From: Entonaema liquescens
Taxonomy: Eukaryota; Ascomycota; Sordariomycetes; Xylariales; Xylariaceae
Direction: 5' to 3'
Length of the DNA stretch: 64,000 nt
NCBI GenBank assembly: GCA_902805475.1
Contig: CADCSX010000005.1
Coordinates: 2,305,501 to 2,369,500 of the forward strand
Shown here one piece after another: positions 21,461 through 32,297 of this stretch (its first letter is position 1; each line of letters begins with the position of its first letter). The notes under the pieces are model-generated. The model was given only the letters and a program-made list of their open reading frames with translations, had not been told where the DNA came from and searched no databases. The translations under genes were made by a program, and so were the position numbers.

Positions 21461-24361
21461 ATGGATCTTACGTCCTTGTTGAACTCATCGTCATTGGCAC
21501 AAGGGGAAGAAACCATAGACACAGACGTACGGAGCATCGTTAGCCATGGCGCCGATTCGACACCCTCAACAGCGGAAGCGACAGGGGGTCATCCATCCTC
21601 TTCGGGCAATATAACCCAAGAGAATACCTCTAATGACAAAACAGATGATACGAAGATATCATGCCGAAATAGGAGGCCATGGGACGGTGATGGGTACGCA
21701 CTCCCGTTAACGGTAAACACCAAATCAACCCAAGCAGCAGGAGGTTCAACCCACAACACCATATCACCCGCGGAGTCTGGAAGCCCTAGGTCGCCGCGAC
21801 ACAAGTTCTCTGAGAGTTATAGTAGCCTTTCTTCGTACACATCCTCATCGGCGGCTTCTATATCCCACTCTAGGATTTCATCTATGTCTACGGTCGGTGG
21901 AGTCCAACCCACCAGCGCTATATCCGATCCTCCTTTAATCAAGCCCGAGGGGTCACCAGATGCGAAGCAGAGAAAGCAAAATGAAGCAATCATTTCCCCA
22001 CCCTCAATCAAGAAAGAAGCGTCGGTCACAGCGACAGATCCAGTACGATCTAGCTCACCGTCCGACGCATTATTAATGACAAGGGGCTCGGAAAGTTTAA
22101 ATCGGACTAATAGACAAGATACCACCATGTGAGCAAGTATTTTCTCTCTCTTTTATTCAATAACCATTAAAGCTATTCTTTAGAATACTATTTACTCTGT
22201 CTATTGGTCGGACGGAAATCGTCAAACCAATCCGAGGCAAGTGTCATCGGTCAATTCAGATGGGTTAATCACCAGTCACTTTTAGTTCGTGCAACGATTC
22301 CCTGGTCTTACACCCCCCCTACACATACTAATTAGCCAGCTTGAGAGCCCTCACTATTACACCCAGATACACCTACTATATTCTTTACTTCGTCCCAAGT
22401 CTAGGATATCTTTACCTAAGCCAACTTCGCTCATACGATCGCTTGATCTCAACATGATTGTCTTTGAGCACCCGTCGAGATAACACATTCCCTCATTTTC
22501 TAATACTTTCCTAGTCACCCTCTCCTCCAGATTTATATATAAGCCAGGGGCCATGGGCTTATTATTGTCCTAACCTCGATCGCATCTACCACTTTCAATT
22601 TGCTAATACTACCTTAGCACCAAGGATACCAAGCAGCCTAATCTTGGTCGTCTTGTTCTTGATATCGCTAAAGCACACAAGAGGGCTATATCTGCCCCTG
22701 ATTTCACCGTCGGGCAGGGGATTGATCGAAACCTTCCTCTGTATCCTGTTGCACTGCAGCCTCCTCCATTGTCTTTGTATCCTGGTTCTAACAATCAATC
22801 GCTCTACGGCATGGAGGCACCATCTCCTCCGTCAGGATTTGTTGGCCAGTCTTCCCAGAACGACGGCATTGTCTGCCTGTACAAGGACAACTGCGACACG
22901 GGTTCTCAACTCCGCAAGGCCATTTCGCACATCTTTGGGCGTAATAAGACGTGCACTCGTAACATCCCTGGACACGTCTGGGTCCACTACTGTCGCAAGC
23001 ACTACCAACGCAGCCGCTATCGTAATGCACAGGAATGGGCTAAGGTTCAATGTGATTTGGTGTTAACGCAGATCAAACGAGTCCAGACATGGAGTGACGA
23101 AAATAAGCGAACTGGACAGCCAGGAGTTGTACAAGATTGGTCATTATCTATGAGGAAGAGAGAGCAAAACCGTGTTCAGGAAAACTCCAAGAAGCGTGCT
23201 TATCGTGAAGATAGTGCAGACGATGATGATGATAACACACCAGATCCTGCTACTCTGAACGGCACCGCTGTGCCTGACTGGCTACGTGACAAGTGCAAAA
23301 ACGGGTATAGCACGGCTGAGATCGAGGAAATCGTGACTCGTTTGAAGTCAGAGATGGAAGGGACAACAATGAACCAAATTCCCGACATAGAGATCCTCCC
23401 GAACATCTCCATGGAGACCTCGAATGACGCCAAATCCAAGTCGCTACTGAAACAGACAACCGGCACCAGCAGTTATATCCACAAACGGGCTCACTCGCTT
23501 GGTGTCGCTCTTGGACCTGAGCCTCCCCCTATGGTCCGTCGCATAAGCCAACCCACATACTGGATGTACGAAGGAAATGTGCAGCTATCTCCTAGTGAGA
23601 AGCGCCAGCGTATGTCCGGCACAGGTCCATATAGCGATCATACATTTATGAATTCGAGGCTACCCGAGCGTCCTTCCCTCACCCCGTTACGGCCTATACA
23701 CTCTTACTATTACCCTCATCACCAGGCTTTTGACAATATCCAAGAAAGCCGTGCTGAGGAGCCAAATTACCCTCGTCAGATCACCCGGCCCCTTGAATAT
23801 AGTTACGGTCGAGGGCTTAATCAGGCTCCTCAGCGGCCCGGAGTCCAGCCAATGGGTGTAACTGCAGGGACCAGCGGCCCCCATGGTTACCATAACGATA
23901 GACCTACCTCCCACCAGAGGTCTGTTTCGGAGGTTGGCAACTTCCACGCTGGCTATTCTATCCGGCCCTCTTCAAACTATATTCCCATCCCGCCGTCCCA
24001 TGTTCAAGGGCAGGTATCTTACGGCAGAGGCGCAATACCCCCGGCACAGTATCAAGCAACCCCTGCAATTTCTAACTATTACAATGGTCGGCCGTTACCG
24101 GATCAACGAGGCCCCGGGCCTTATCCACCTTTGCCAGCTTCAGGGCCGGGACATCCCCCCCTTGAACTAAGTTATAGACACACACAACATCAGAGTACAC
24201 CATCAGTTAGCCATCCCAATGCTTCACGTATACCCACCAACGAATATGGACGTGGCAATAGTATCCGTCCGCAAGCCCCACACGAGCAGCCACCTCCATA
24301 TCATCACCCTCAACCCTCTTATGCAAGTTCTAACCCGTACTCCAACCGTCCTAGAACATAA
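21461..24361 (+). CDS. Large conserved fungal protein of unknown function (possibly ORP1-like)
   Basis: Two exons, 21461-22128 and 22618-24361, give 803 aa. The 489-bp intron is GT-AG, in exact phase, with a CTAAT branch-like sequence before the acceptor. The N-terminus MDLTSLLN starts a low-complexity Ser/Thr/Pro-rich region with RPWDGDGYALP, SPRHKFSES and HSRISSMSTV blocks. Exon 2 opens with KRAISAPDF, then the only ordered-looking module, near residues 300-375: a Cys/His-containing block with GSQLRKAISHIFGRNK and HVWVHYCRKHYQRSRYRN. Further on is an acidic run (DDDDD), then a long Pro/Tyr/His/Gln-rich disordered tail. I know this arrangement as a Pezizomycotina-specific family, sometimes labelled ORP1-like; its biochemical role is not known to me. 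A regulatory role is plausible from composition only. A two-gene model was considered, but the phase match and SAPDF block favour one gene. Confidence 0.78.
22532..22543 (+). promoter_or_regulatory. TATA-like element inside the 489-bp intron
   Basis: TTATATATAAGC is a strong TATA-box match within the intron of the 21461-24361 gene, about 270 bp upstream of an in-frame ATG at 22811 in exon 2. It could drive a shorter transcript encoding only the conserved block and tail. This is a sequence match only. Confidence 0.3.
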
Positions 24362-26204
24362 GGATCCGACCAGGCCCGAGCCATATACAGTGAGCGGCGC
24401 TAGCCAAGGCTTTATACCAAAATAACTACCTAGGTAGTCTCTAAGTAAGCCCATATCAGCATCCTCTACTGTATTCTTTGTTTCCGCGCCTTGCATTTCT
24501 ACATTGCTCTCGGGAATGCTATTTGTTCCTTTGACGAAACGCAAAATTTTCTTAACCTTTTATGGAAGCGACGGTGTTAAAGTATAGACCATGGTATATT
24601 ACGACGGAAGACATGAAGCGAAACACGGCGAAGTTAACCAGGTGCTCTCCCAAAGTACATTCCCTTGTGCTCTAGGAGGGCGTGGGTTTCTACTGGTTTG
24701 CTTCCGTGTGCCTCATCCATATCACAAGAGATGAGGTAAGGACCTAATTATGGGGTTAGGGCGTAGGCAATACATTAGGAGGGGCCCTTGCCGGCTGCGC
24801 TGTTTGCCCCTATGGGCTGTAGCGAGCAGCGAGGTTAGTTTCACACCCTTGAATTAGAGACACAGGAAGTGCTCTTTAGGTTACCTAGGATAGGTACCTA
24901 CTCAACCTAGTTAAGCCTTGGTTGACGAATGCGATAGATTTCTTATAGCGTTATGTTTTTGAAAACCTAGAAAAATAATAAAACGGGTTGACTTATAAAG
25001 TATTGTACTGTGACCAAGGCACACGATGTTAGTAGACTTCGGCAAGCTAGTCAAAAGTAGCCGACAACAAAGCCAATAATCCGGCCCGCCCCGTGCCGAG
25101 CCTCCGGGACAGGTACAAATTTTTATATCTATTCTTGGGGGGAAACGCGGTTAGGGCTAACTTTTCCCATCTGTCGGGAGTGCATGTAGTTTGACGTTAC
25201 GGGCCCATTGGTTCTTCTGATTGGTCCATTTTTGTAAAATCTTCCCAAACAGGAAAGCCACCAAGAGATTTGTGTGATGGCAATATGTAGTTGCACAAAA
25301 CTACCCAGAAGTAATATGAAATGCAAATTAATTGATATTATTATAATTCTGGCGATATATACGTAGGTAAATATTTCATTTATATATAAATATGCGCCGC
25401 TAATATTAAGCACTCATGTCAATTTGTTTGCTCGATCCAAGTATAAGTAGAAGCGGCAGTTTATTTATATGTCGTGAAAGTCCAACTAGCGTAATTCTAG
25501 GGTCGAGACGTATTTTAACCTTAAGCTCCATTACGAAGAATTACTATTGAGGGAGTATTCATCTTTTAATAGTTGCCGAGAGACGAAACTAGATCATTAT
25601 TTCCAAGTCAACTGAGTCAAAATATTATCCCATATGTTGTCTGCCCAGCGTGCGAAGGGAGGGATGACTATGATATTCCGTAGCCATAAGCTCGTCTCCA
25701 AGGCGCTACAACATGAATCATCGTGAAGATGAACGCAACGTTGTTCTTTCCCAAATAACATGAGAGCACAACTAAAAGCCCGTTGGCAAGCACAGTCACG
25801 AAGTGGAGCAAGAAGCAAGAAGCATGAAACAACTTCGTTGTTAACCTACAGCTATACATAAGATACTGAAAAATCTCTTTTTTTTTGTTCCAGATATCTC
25901 ATCTAGGATTCTAACAAACACTCCGAGGTGGATGCCTACATAATTGCCCTACGAATACTTCCCACTCACCGGTAACTGTCAATATTTATAAGCACCTGCT
26001 CCTTCCTCGAGATACATTACCTCGTTTGATGTCTTGATGCAAGTTCCAGATCTGTATGCAGTGATTATCGCGCAGCCACAAGCTCGACAAATTATCTAAA
26101 TAACTCGACATCATATCAGCACTACTTCTATACTATTTCGGACAACTCACATTTCGATCCACAGCACCAGAGTAGGAATCGCTTAATCACTTTGGGTCAA
26201 AGTC
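24362..26204. other. Intergenic, no gene seen
   Basis: AT-rich spacer. Contains the 14-nt palindrome ACTACCTAGGTAGT at 24425-24438 and the 10-nt palindrome TAGGTACCTA at 24891-24900. A TTTATAAG element near 25988 could serve the downstream hydrolase gene. No coding frame is supported. Confidence 0.5.
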
Positions 26205-27305
26205 ATGCCTGGGCTACATATACAGAGCGAAGCTAAGGCTAAAGTCAAGGACAAACGATCCGCGTTTGTATTTGATATCGACGGAGTGTTTATAAGGGGC
26301 GAGAACCTGATCCCAGGAGCTCGCGAGACTATTCAGTTACTACAGAGACGGAACGACCCTTTTATCTTCTTGACCAATGGCGGTGGACATACAGAACAAA
26401 CACGAGTCGAGAAACTGGGCCAGAAACTAGGCCTCACCCTCGATGTGAAACAGTTCGTGCAGTCGCATACCCCTTACTACGACCTCGTCCCCGAGTACGG
26501 CGACAAGACAGTCCTAGTTATCGGGGCTCATGGAGACCAGATCCGGGACCTGGCACATAAATACGGCTTCAAGAAGGTCGTCACTTCATCGGACATCATG
26601 GCCGAGCGGCCATATATCCACCCCTTCCCGGAGATTACCGGGCCTCACCACGAGAAGTACGGGCGCAACAACAATATCCTCCACACGACGCCAATATCCG
26701 CCATCATGCTCTGGTCATCGCCACGCGACTGGGCTCTAGACTTCCAAGTCATCACCGACCTGCTGTTATCAACCGGCGGCATCATCGGAACGACATCGCC
26801 CAAGAACGGCGACGCATCGCTACCCAACGACGGGTACCAGCAGGACGAGCAGCCGAAGCTATTCTTCTGCAACCCAGATTTCGAATGGACGACGGAGTAC
26901 GACCAGCCGCGCCTCGCGCAAGGCGCTTTCCTCGCGGGGCTCCAGGGCATCTGGGCGGAGAAGACCAAGGGCCGAGCCCCGCTGCAGTACACGCTCATCG
27001 GCAAACCGACGGACCGGACGTACGTGTACGCGGAGAAGGTGCTGCGCGAGTACGCCGCGAACATAGACCCGTCCCGCGACATCGGCACCGTGTACATGGT
27101 TGGGGATAACCCGCAGAGCGACATCGTGGGGGCGAATACGTTCGAGTCGCGGTGCGGATATGAGTGGAAGGGCCTGCTTGTCGAGACGGGCATATATGTC
27201 GCTGGATCGGTGCCGGAGCACCGGCCTTGCCATATCGCGAAGAATGTCCAGGAGGCGGTGGAGTGGGCACTGAGGAAGGAAAAGCTTACCCATGGAACTA
27301 TGTGA
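26205..27305 (+). CDS. HAD-superfamily hydrolase, CECR5/Cut-1 type (YKR070W-like)
   Basis: Single-exon gene of 366 aa. HAD motif I is FDIDGV with the nucleophile Asp24 and the general acid/base Asp26. Motif II is FLTNGGG, the conserved basic region contains LIGKP (motif III lysine), and motif IV is MVGDNPQSDIVGAN with the magnesium-binding aspartates. The arrangement, with a class IIA-type cap between motifs II and III, matches the TIGR01456/CECR5 group found from yeast to animals. The yeast member YKR070W is mitochondrial, but no clear presequence is visible here: the N-terminus MPGLHIQSEAKAKVK is basic but short of amphipathic arginine-rich character. Substrate is unknown; phosphoglycerol- or phosphatidylglycerolphosphate-like activity has been proposed for relatives. 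It has no introns, unlike most of its neighbours. Confidence 0.92.
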   Translation: MPGLHIQSEAKAKVKDKRSAFVFDIDGVFIRGENLIPGARETIQLLQRRNDPFIFLTNGGGHTEQTRVEKLGQKLGLTLDVKQFVQSHTPYYDLVPEYGDKTVLVIGAHGDQIRDLAHKYGFKKVVTSSDIMAERPYIHPFPEITGPHHEKYGRNNNILHTTPISAIMLWSSPRDWALDFQVITDLLLSTGGIIGTTSPKNGDASLPNDGYQQDEQPKLFFCNPDFEWTTEYDQPRLAQGAFLAGLQGIWAEKTKGRAPLQYTLIGKPTDRTYVYAEKVLREYAANIDPSRDIGTVYMVGDNPQSDIVGANTFESRCGYEWKGLLVETGIYVAGSVPEHRPCHIAKNVQEAVEWALRKEKLTHGTM

Positions 27306-28181
27306 AGTTCTTGGTATGCTGTCTGTTAGGCGTTAAGTGGTATCTTAGAACGGTACTTTGGAGTTCTTCCTGGCGTTGTGGCCTCCCGACATTTGTGGGT
27401 TCGACTTTTAGATCTCCAGTTCAGAGCCTAGTGAGTGGGATGTGGCATTTACTCTAGGCATGTGGAGGAAAGAGAGGGCAGGGAGGCTTGATGATTTCTT
27501 TTCTATGTTCAGACGTCTGTCTGGGGATTATGATGAGTGTAGGGCAACCGATGCTGTCTAGATCGGGTCTACTTCCCCCTATTTCTCTACTTGTGAAAAG
27601 GAGAGCGTCGACTTGCATGGCGCGACTATGGATTATCACACATGTTACTATTAGATGTAGTCTTTCTGCGAATTGACCTTTTTGACGTATATGAAGTGTA
27701 GTCAGTCTTTTTTCTTATCTCAATCTTATTTCCGTGAATATGTTGGCTTTGAACTGAAGCCTAAGGATCCACTGGCAGGAAGGAATAAACCAACTAGCAA
27801 CAAGACTCCTCTAATACCACAGCCAGAACCACATTCAACTAGTTCTCATAAAACTCCACTGAAGCTGTCAACATTATGAAGAGCTATCTATCTGGGGTAA
27901 GTACACGCCTAGTTTAGGGCTTAAAAAGAGTAGTATTTAGCAATGTATCACCTCGAGCTGCAGAAGTCCCTCGGCAAACCGGATGTTATAACCCATGAAC
28001 ATGTGGAATATGTCAAATGATCCACATTTTGATTCCCATGGATAACGGGAATAAAACGACGAGTCGTCGGCTGGTGCCGTGAATATGGTCAATGGTACGA
28101 TGTTATGTAGGTAGAAGTCGGGGTTAACTGACACCAGGTCTAAAACAGAAACTCGGTGTCACAATACTACCTAACAATTCG

Positions 28182-28201
28182 AAAAAAAAAAAAAAAAAAA
28201 A
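28182..28201. repeat. A20 homopolymer tract
   Basis: Twenty consecutive adenines, the longest homopolymer seen in the window. It could be a relic poly-A tail of a retroposed sequence, but no retroelement remnant or target duplication was recognised beside it. Confidence 0.9.
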
Positions 28202-29399
28202 CATATCATTTTAATACGCAAAAGAATTACAAGCCTACTCGAATTATTAAAGCCACAAGCATACAGGTAACTTTTCTTTACTTACGATACCTATAACTCT
28301 GTACAGTTGCTTTTGGTTATGGTTGAAAAGGGTGTATAGGTGTTGTAAGGCCCCCTTAAACGAGAACTACCAAAGTGATAAATCCCCAAGAGTACCATAA
28401 ATGTAGGTCTACTATATCAATGAATGACTTGCCAGGAAATAGCAATGCTGATAAATATCTCCAACTCAACTCTCCAGATGTGTTCATACGACGTTTATGC
28501 GACCACATCATGTAGGTGGTAATAGAAAAAGCGGTCAAATTGCCGATCTAGGAGCTCATGTCTCTGTTGGTATAAACTGGAACAATCTAAATTCTTCCAG
28601 CATTCAGTGAGAATAATAAAATATGCCTTGAAACCGTTGAAAGTCGAACTCTACACAATAATCCTAAAAGCGTAGTCGCCATGAACAGCATCCAAAATCA
28701 ATTATATAGTATTGTACTCCTACTAAAATAAATATACCTACTTTGGCGTTATTACATATTCAATGGCAATTACCAAATTCTTTTGACTAAATTAAGCCCG
28801 AGACCACCGAGGATAATGAGTAGCAAGCATGTTGTACCTTAAAGAAGTTAGCCCCTTTCCTTGAGCTATCCGCACGTCAAGCCACACCCTATGATAGAAA
28901 TACTACAGGTAACTACCACTACCATCCCATTGTTGGTGAATATGTAATTGGAATGAATGGGTTATACATTCACAGTGTATGATGTATTAAGAATATTGAT
29001 ATCACGATTAGTTGTTTGTATCAACGCCAAAATCATCATGACCTGTGTAAAGATTGATAAGATTGAATAAACCCTATGACGGAAGAGTAGGTATGTAACC
29101 ATAAGTAGTTAAAGATATGACGATATGTGCGTTGAAGCTCAAAGAGGGGCAAGGGGCCGTGACAGGGGGGAGGGGCTAGGCTGAGCTGATGTGACAAGGG
29201 CGGTGAATGATTAAGCTTGCAGGTTTGCAAGCCAACCCGTGCCTTGCGCCATTGCTTAAGTCGATGAGTGATGGGATGTACATGCATGATGTACACGCGA
29301 CCATTTGGAGTAGCACATGTCTTTTTTTCAGTCCGACTGAGAAGAACCGTTTAAGGAAAAGACATGTAGGGTTGTCTATCCAGTGCACTTGGTAAAATT

Positions 29400-29419
29400 A
29401 TAATAATAATTATTATTAT
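29400..29419. repeat. 20-nt perfect AT palindrome
   Basis: An (ATA)n run flows into (TTA)n to give a self-complementary 20-mer centred at 29409/29410, with ATT repeats continuing to 29426. It could form a cruciform. It is probably a microsatellite product. Confidence 0.8.
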
Positions 29420-30008
29420 TATTATTTAGGTAGTTTTTAACTGCAGTAGACTTCCCATGGGTTGATATCTATTTTCGCTTCTATTTCTTTGGACGAGACT
29501 TTCTCCAAACTGTCAGGGTAAAAAGAACACCGGGCAGATAGCTGGTAGCTCTCTATAGCTGTAGTTTCCAGCGTTAACATTTGCGCCGCGGATCAGCCCA
29601 CGTGCCGATAAGCGATAAGCCAGCTGGCAGGTACGGTTTTGTCAAGTGCTCGAAGGTCCGGGGGGGGAAAAGAATAGCGTTAGTACCTAGCTCGATTAGG
29701 GCCACCTTGATCAAAATTCAAAAAAACCTTGGTCAGGAAACTCATCCGACTAGGGAAAAGAACAAGACAGCTGAGCCCCTCTTCTCGACGCGACGACTTT
29801 CTACTAGCCATACATAATCTCATCACCAATGACCCCACGAGTTTGAACATTTCCGTATTGACGCGCTTAGGCGAGAGATTCAATCACCTTCAACCTTCAA
29901 CAGACGTCCACGGCATCCTCCGAAAACGACGAACCGAATACCATTAAACACAGCCCTGGCTGGAAGCCTCGCTACCTCGGCGCGGCAGCAGCCACCACCA
30001 TCGCGCCC

Positions 30009-31388
30009 ATGTGGTGGTTTTTTCGCATCGTCTCCAGCTCAGTCTTCCTGTTGACCATCGTTTTATCCATACCCATCTCCTTCGATGTAGGCGGACGTGA
30101 TAGCGGCTTGGCTTACAGCCTGTCGCTTTTCGCCTTCTACCTGGTCTACAGCGCTGTCAAGCTTGTGGCTCCCGAAAACTCGCGCATAGGCTGGGTTATC
30201 GCCAGGTTCCTTCAATCTTCCCAGTGGGTTGTGATTCCGACCCTTTTGATATGGTCTCTACACAACTTTGCTGTTGATGCCAACAGCACCGACTGGGTAT
30301 CCAGGACAATCGGTGGATTTGGTGGTCAAAAGCCCAGTGCTACATGGACAGATTGGTTTTTCGGCAATGGCGGGTTGATAGAGTCTGTCACTCTCGGAAC
30401 TTGGGATAAGACTTTGCGTTATTCGAGCCCTGTCTTCCAACTTGCCGAAGGCTTCTGTACCCTGTTAGTTATTCAAGCTGCAGGCCAAATTTCAAGATGG
30501 CTTGTGAACCGTGGAAGAAGCGATACTTGGGTTGTGAGTAATTTCTTTTGAGTAATATCTGCCTCTCTTTTCCTAAATGCTGACATATATTAGCTCATTC
30601 TCTTGATCCTATCCGCTTCTATAATTGCTAGTGCCGTCTACTTCCTATGGCGGGTCGCCTTGTTCCCTTCTATCAGCAACATCGATGCGACCCTCATTGG
30701 CGTGACTGTTACCTCTGCAGTTTTCCTATGTGCCATAGGAATCCTCTCCGGCCGTGGTAATCCCGTCGAGTCGTCACTGCTATTCGCCTACATTGTTCTA
30801 TGTGTTTATCAGATATTCACCGACTATGTTCAATCACCCGAGGCCCAGGCAGCAGCAGCAGAGCAAGCTGCGAACCAACCAGAGTTTCCACCCTTACCGC
30901 CCATCATTATGGCGAGTTACTCAACTCTCGTCCACCTCTTTAATTTGTTACCCGAAGCTGTGTACTCCTCTTTTAGTTTTCTCCACGCAGCATTCCAAAC
31001 TATCGCACCGTCCGTTATGATCTCTCTAACTTACCGACTGATCGTTTTCTACTGCGCAACCCGTATTATCCCAGCGGTACGAGAATCAGGCGCTCGTGCC
31101 CTCCTACAGGAACCTTCCTTAGATGATTCGGATGAGGCGAATCGTATCCTAGGCTTTCTCTCCTGGTTCTCACCTTCGATTCTCATCTCCGTCTATACAA
31201 GTCTTCTACTACAACATTTTTCTGCCAGTGGCGGCGAAGAAGGCTGGACACTCCGACATGGGGACGCGGGGGGCAATACTTGGCGCTGGGTCAATGTTGC
31301 CGCTACAATGGGTCTCTATGCCATCGAGTTATATCTGGGTAGCGATGATTCGGACAGCGGTTTAGTTAACCATTGGAAGACAGATTAG
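30009..31388 (+). CDS. ice2: ICE2-family ER membrane protein
   Basis: Two exons, 30009-30533 and 30594-31388, giving 439 aa with a 60-bp phase-0 intron. The product starts MWWFFRIV and has about eight to ten hydrophobic segments, with FDVGGRDSGLA following the first, as in Ice2 proteins. Yeast Ice2 sits in the cortical and perinuclear ER, supports ER inheritance and ER membrane expansion, and protects the lipin Pah1 pathway from activation. The length is slightly below the yeast protein (491 aa). A Gln/Ala-rich stretch near residues 265-280 forms a soluble loop. No targeting peptide other than the first membrane segment is seen. The start at 30009 is the first ATG giving the family N-terminus. 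Confidence 0.88.
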
Positions 31389-32297
31389 ACGGAGGGGTCT
31401 TGATTCCGAAATAGTTGAGATATTTTCGGCTGTGGCATGATACAAACTTCGGAAGACAGGTTGCAGAAACCTCATCAGCAGGAAAGTGGCATATGTGTTT
31501 TGACCTTAGTTGATCATTGTTGCGATCGACATTTGGCAGCAAGCATTGGGCAGGGCAGGTCGTCGGCTTGGGAAATGTAGGTTCACAGCACTTGGCGTTG
31601 GGGGGCATTAGGGACAGTATACCATTCCATTGAATTCAACCTTGTTTTATTTGTTGCAATGAAGCAGAATTTGCATTTGATTCGTAGACTAGGCGTATTC
31701 TGCATCTGCGGGGACCTGGAGTTTGATATCTTCCAGGTACTTCCCTCTACCTTTATAAAGTAATGATGAGAACTTACCTGTCACCAGAAGCAAACATTTA
31801 AAGAGGTGTGATACGACATGTCTGATCATGAGAATAAATATCACAAGATGCATCGTGGATGAGTTCTATTCGACTCCTCCGTTCTTCTCATCTCTATCTT
31901 TAAATAGGCCTTATGGAATTGGTTCCCTTTAGCGATACGCCTCGGAGCCTGCCTCGAAGCCTACATCTCACGCTACTGCGTCGGGAAACTCAGCCCTCGA
32001 TGATTTGCAGAATGGGCTATTCTATGCGATGTAACGTCGAGAGCCTCGTCTCAGACTCTCAGGTGTGGCGCAGGCTGTTTGCCGGTCTTGTAAATTGAGA
32101 CCCGCTTGACAAACATAAAACAACAGGCCCAGCTACCGAGATGTCTGAGTCGGTTCTCATATTCTCCATCTTTTAGGGGACTTTCCTACGATCTTTGTCT
32201 TTCCTTATTCTTGTTTTCCTATATAACTGTCTCGGCTATGTACTCATAAGAGACTTGAGTTTATTGAAATTTGGTTGCATTTTCTAGGATTAGAGTC
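31389..32297. other. Intergenic, no gene seen
   Basis: Holds the 3' flank of the Ice2-like gene and the promoter region of the CorA-like gene. No coding frame or repeat of note. Confidence 0.5.

Larger units (their letters stand above)
27306..30008. other. 2.7 kb intergenic, no gene seen
   Basis: AT-rich. Contains a 20-base poly-A tract (28182-28201) and a perfect AT palindrome (29400-29419). Short open frames have no family or splice support. The last about 150 bases are the leader of the Ice2-like gene. Confidence 0.5.

Noticed and set aside
22769..24361. A separate gene downstream of the 21461 frame
   Set aside because: A single splice (22129-22617) joins both in exact phase, the frame is open upstream of 22769 with a conserved-looking SAPDF block, and the apparent start at 22769 is not an ATG. 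The internal TATA keeps an alternative transcript possible.
26645..27293. Minus-strand open frames of 182 and 144 codons
   Set aside because: Antisense of the HAD hydrolase gene, whose frame carries all the expected motifs.
28182..28201. Poly-A tail of a retroposed gene or LINE
   Set aside because: No upstream coding remnant or flanking target-site duplication could be recognised.
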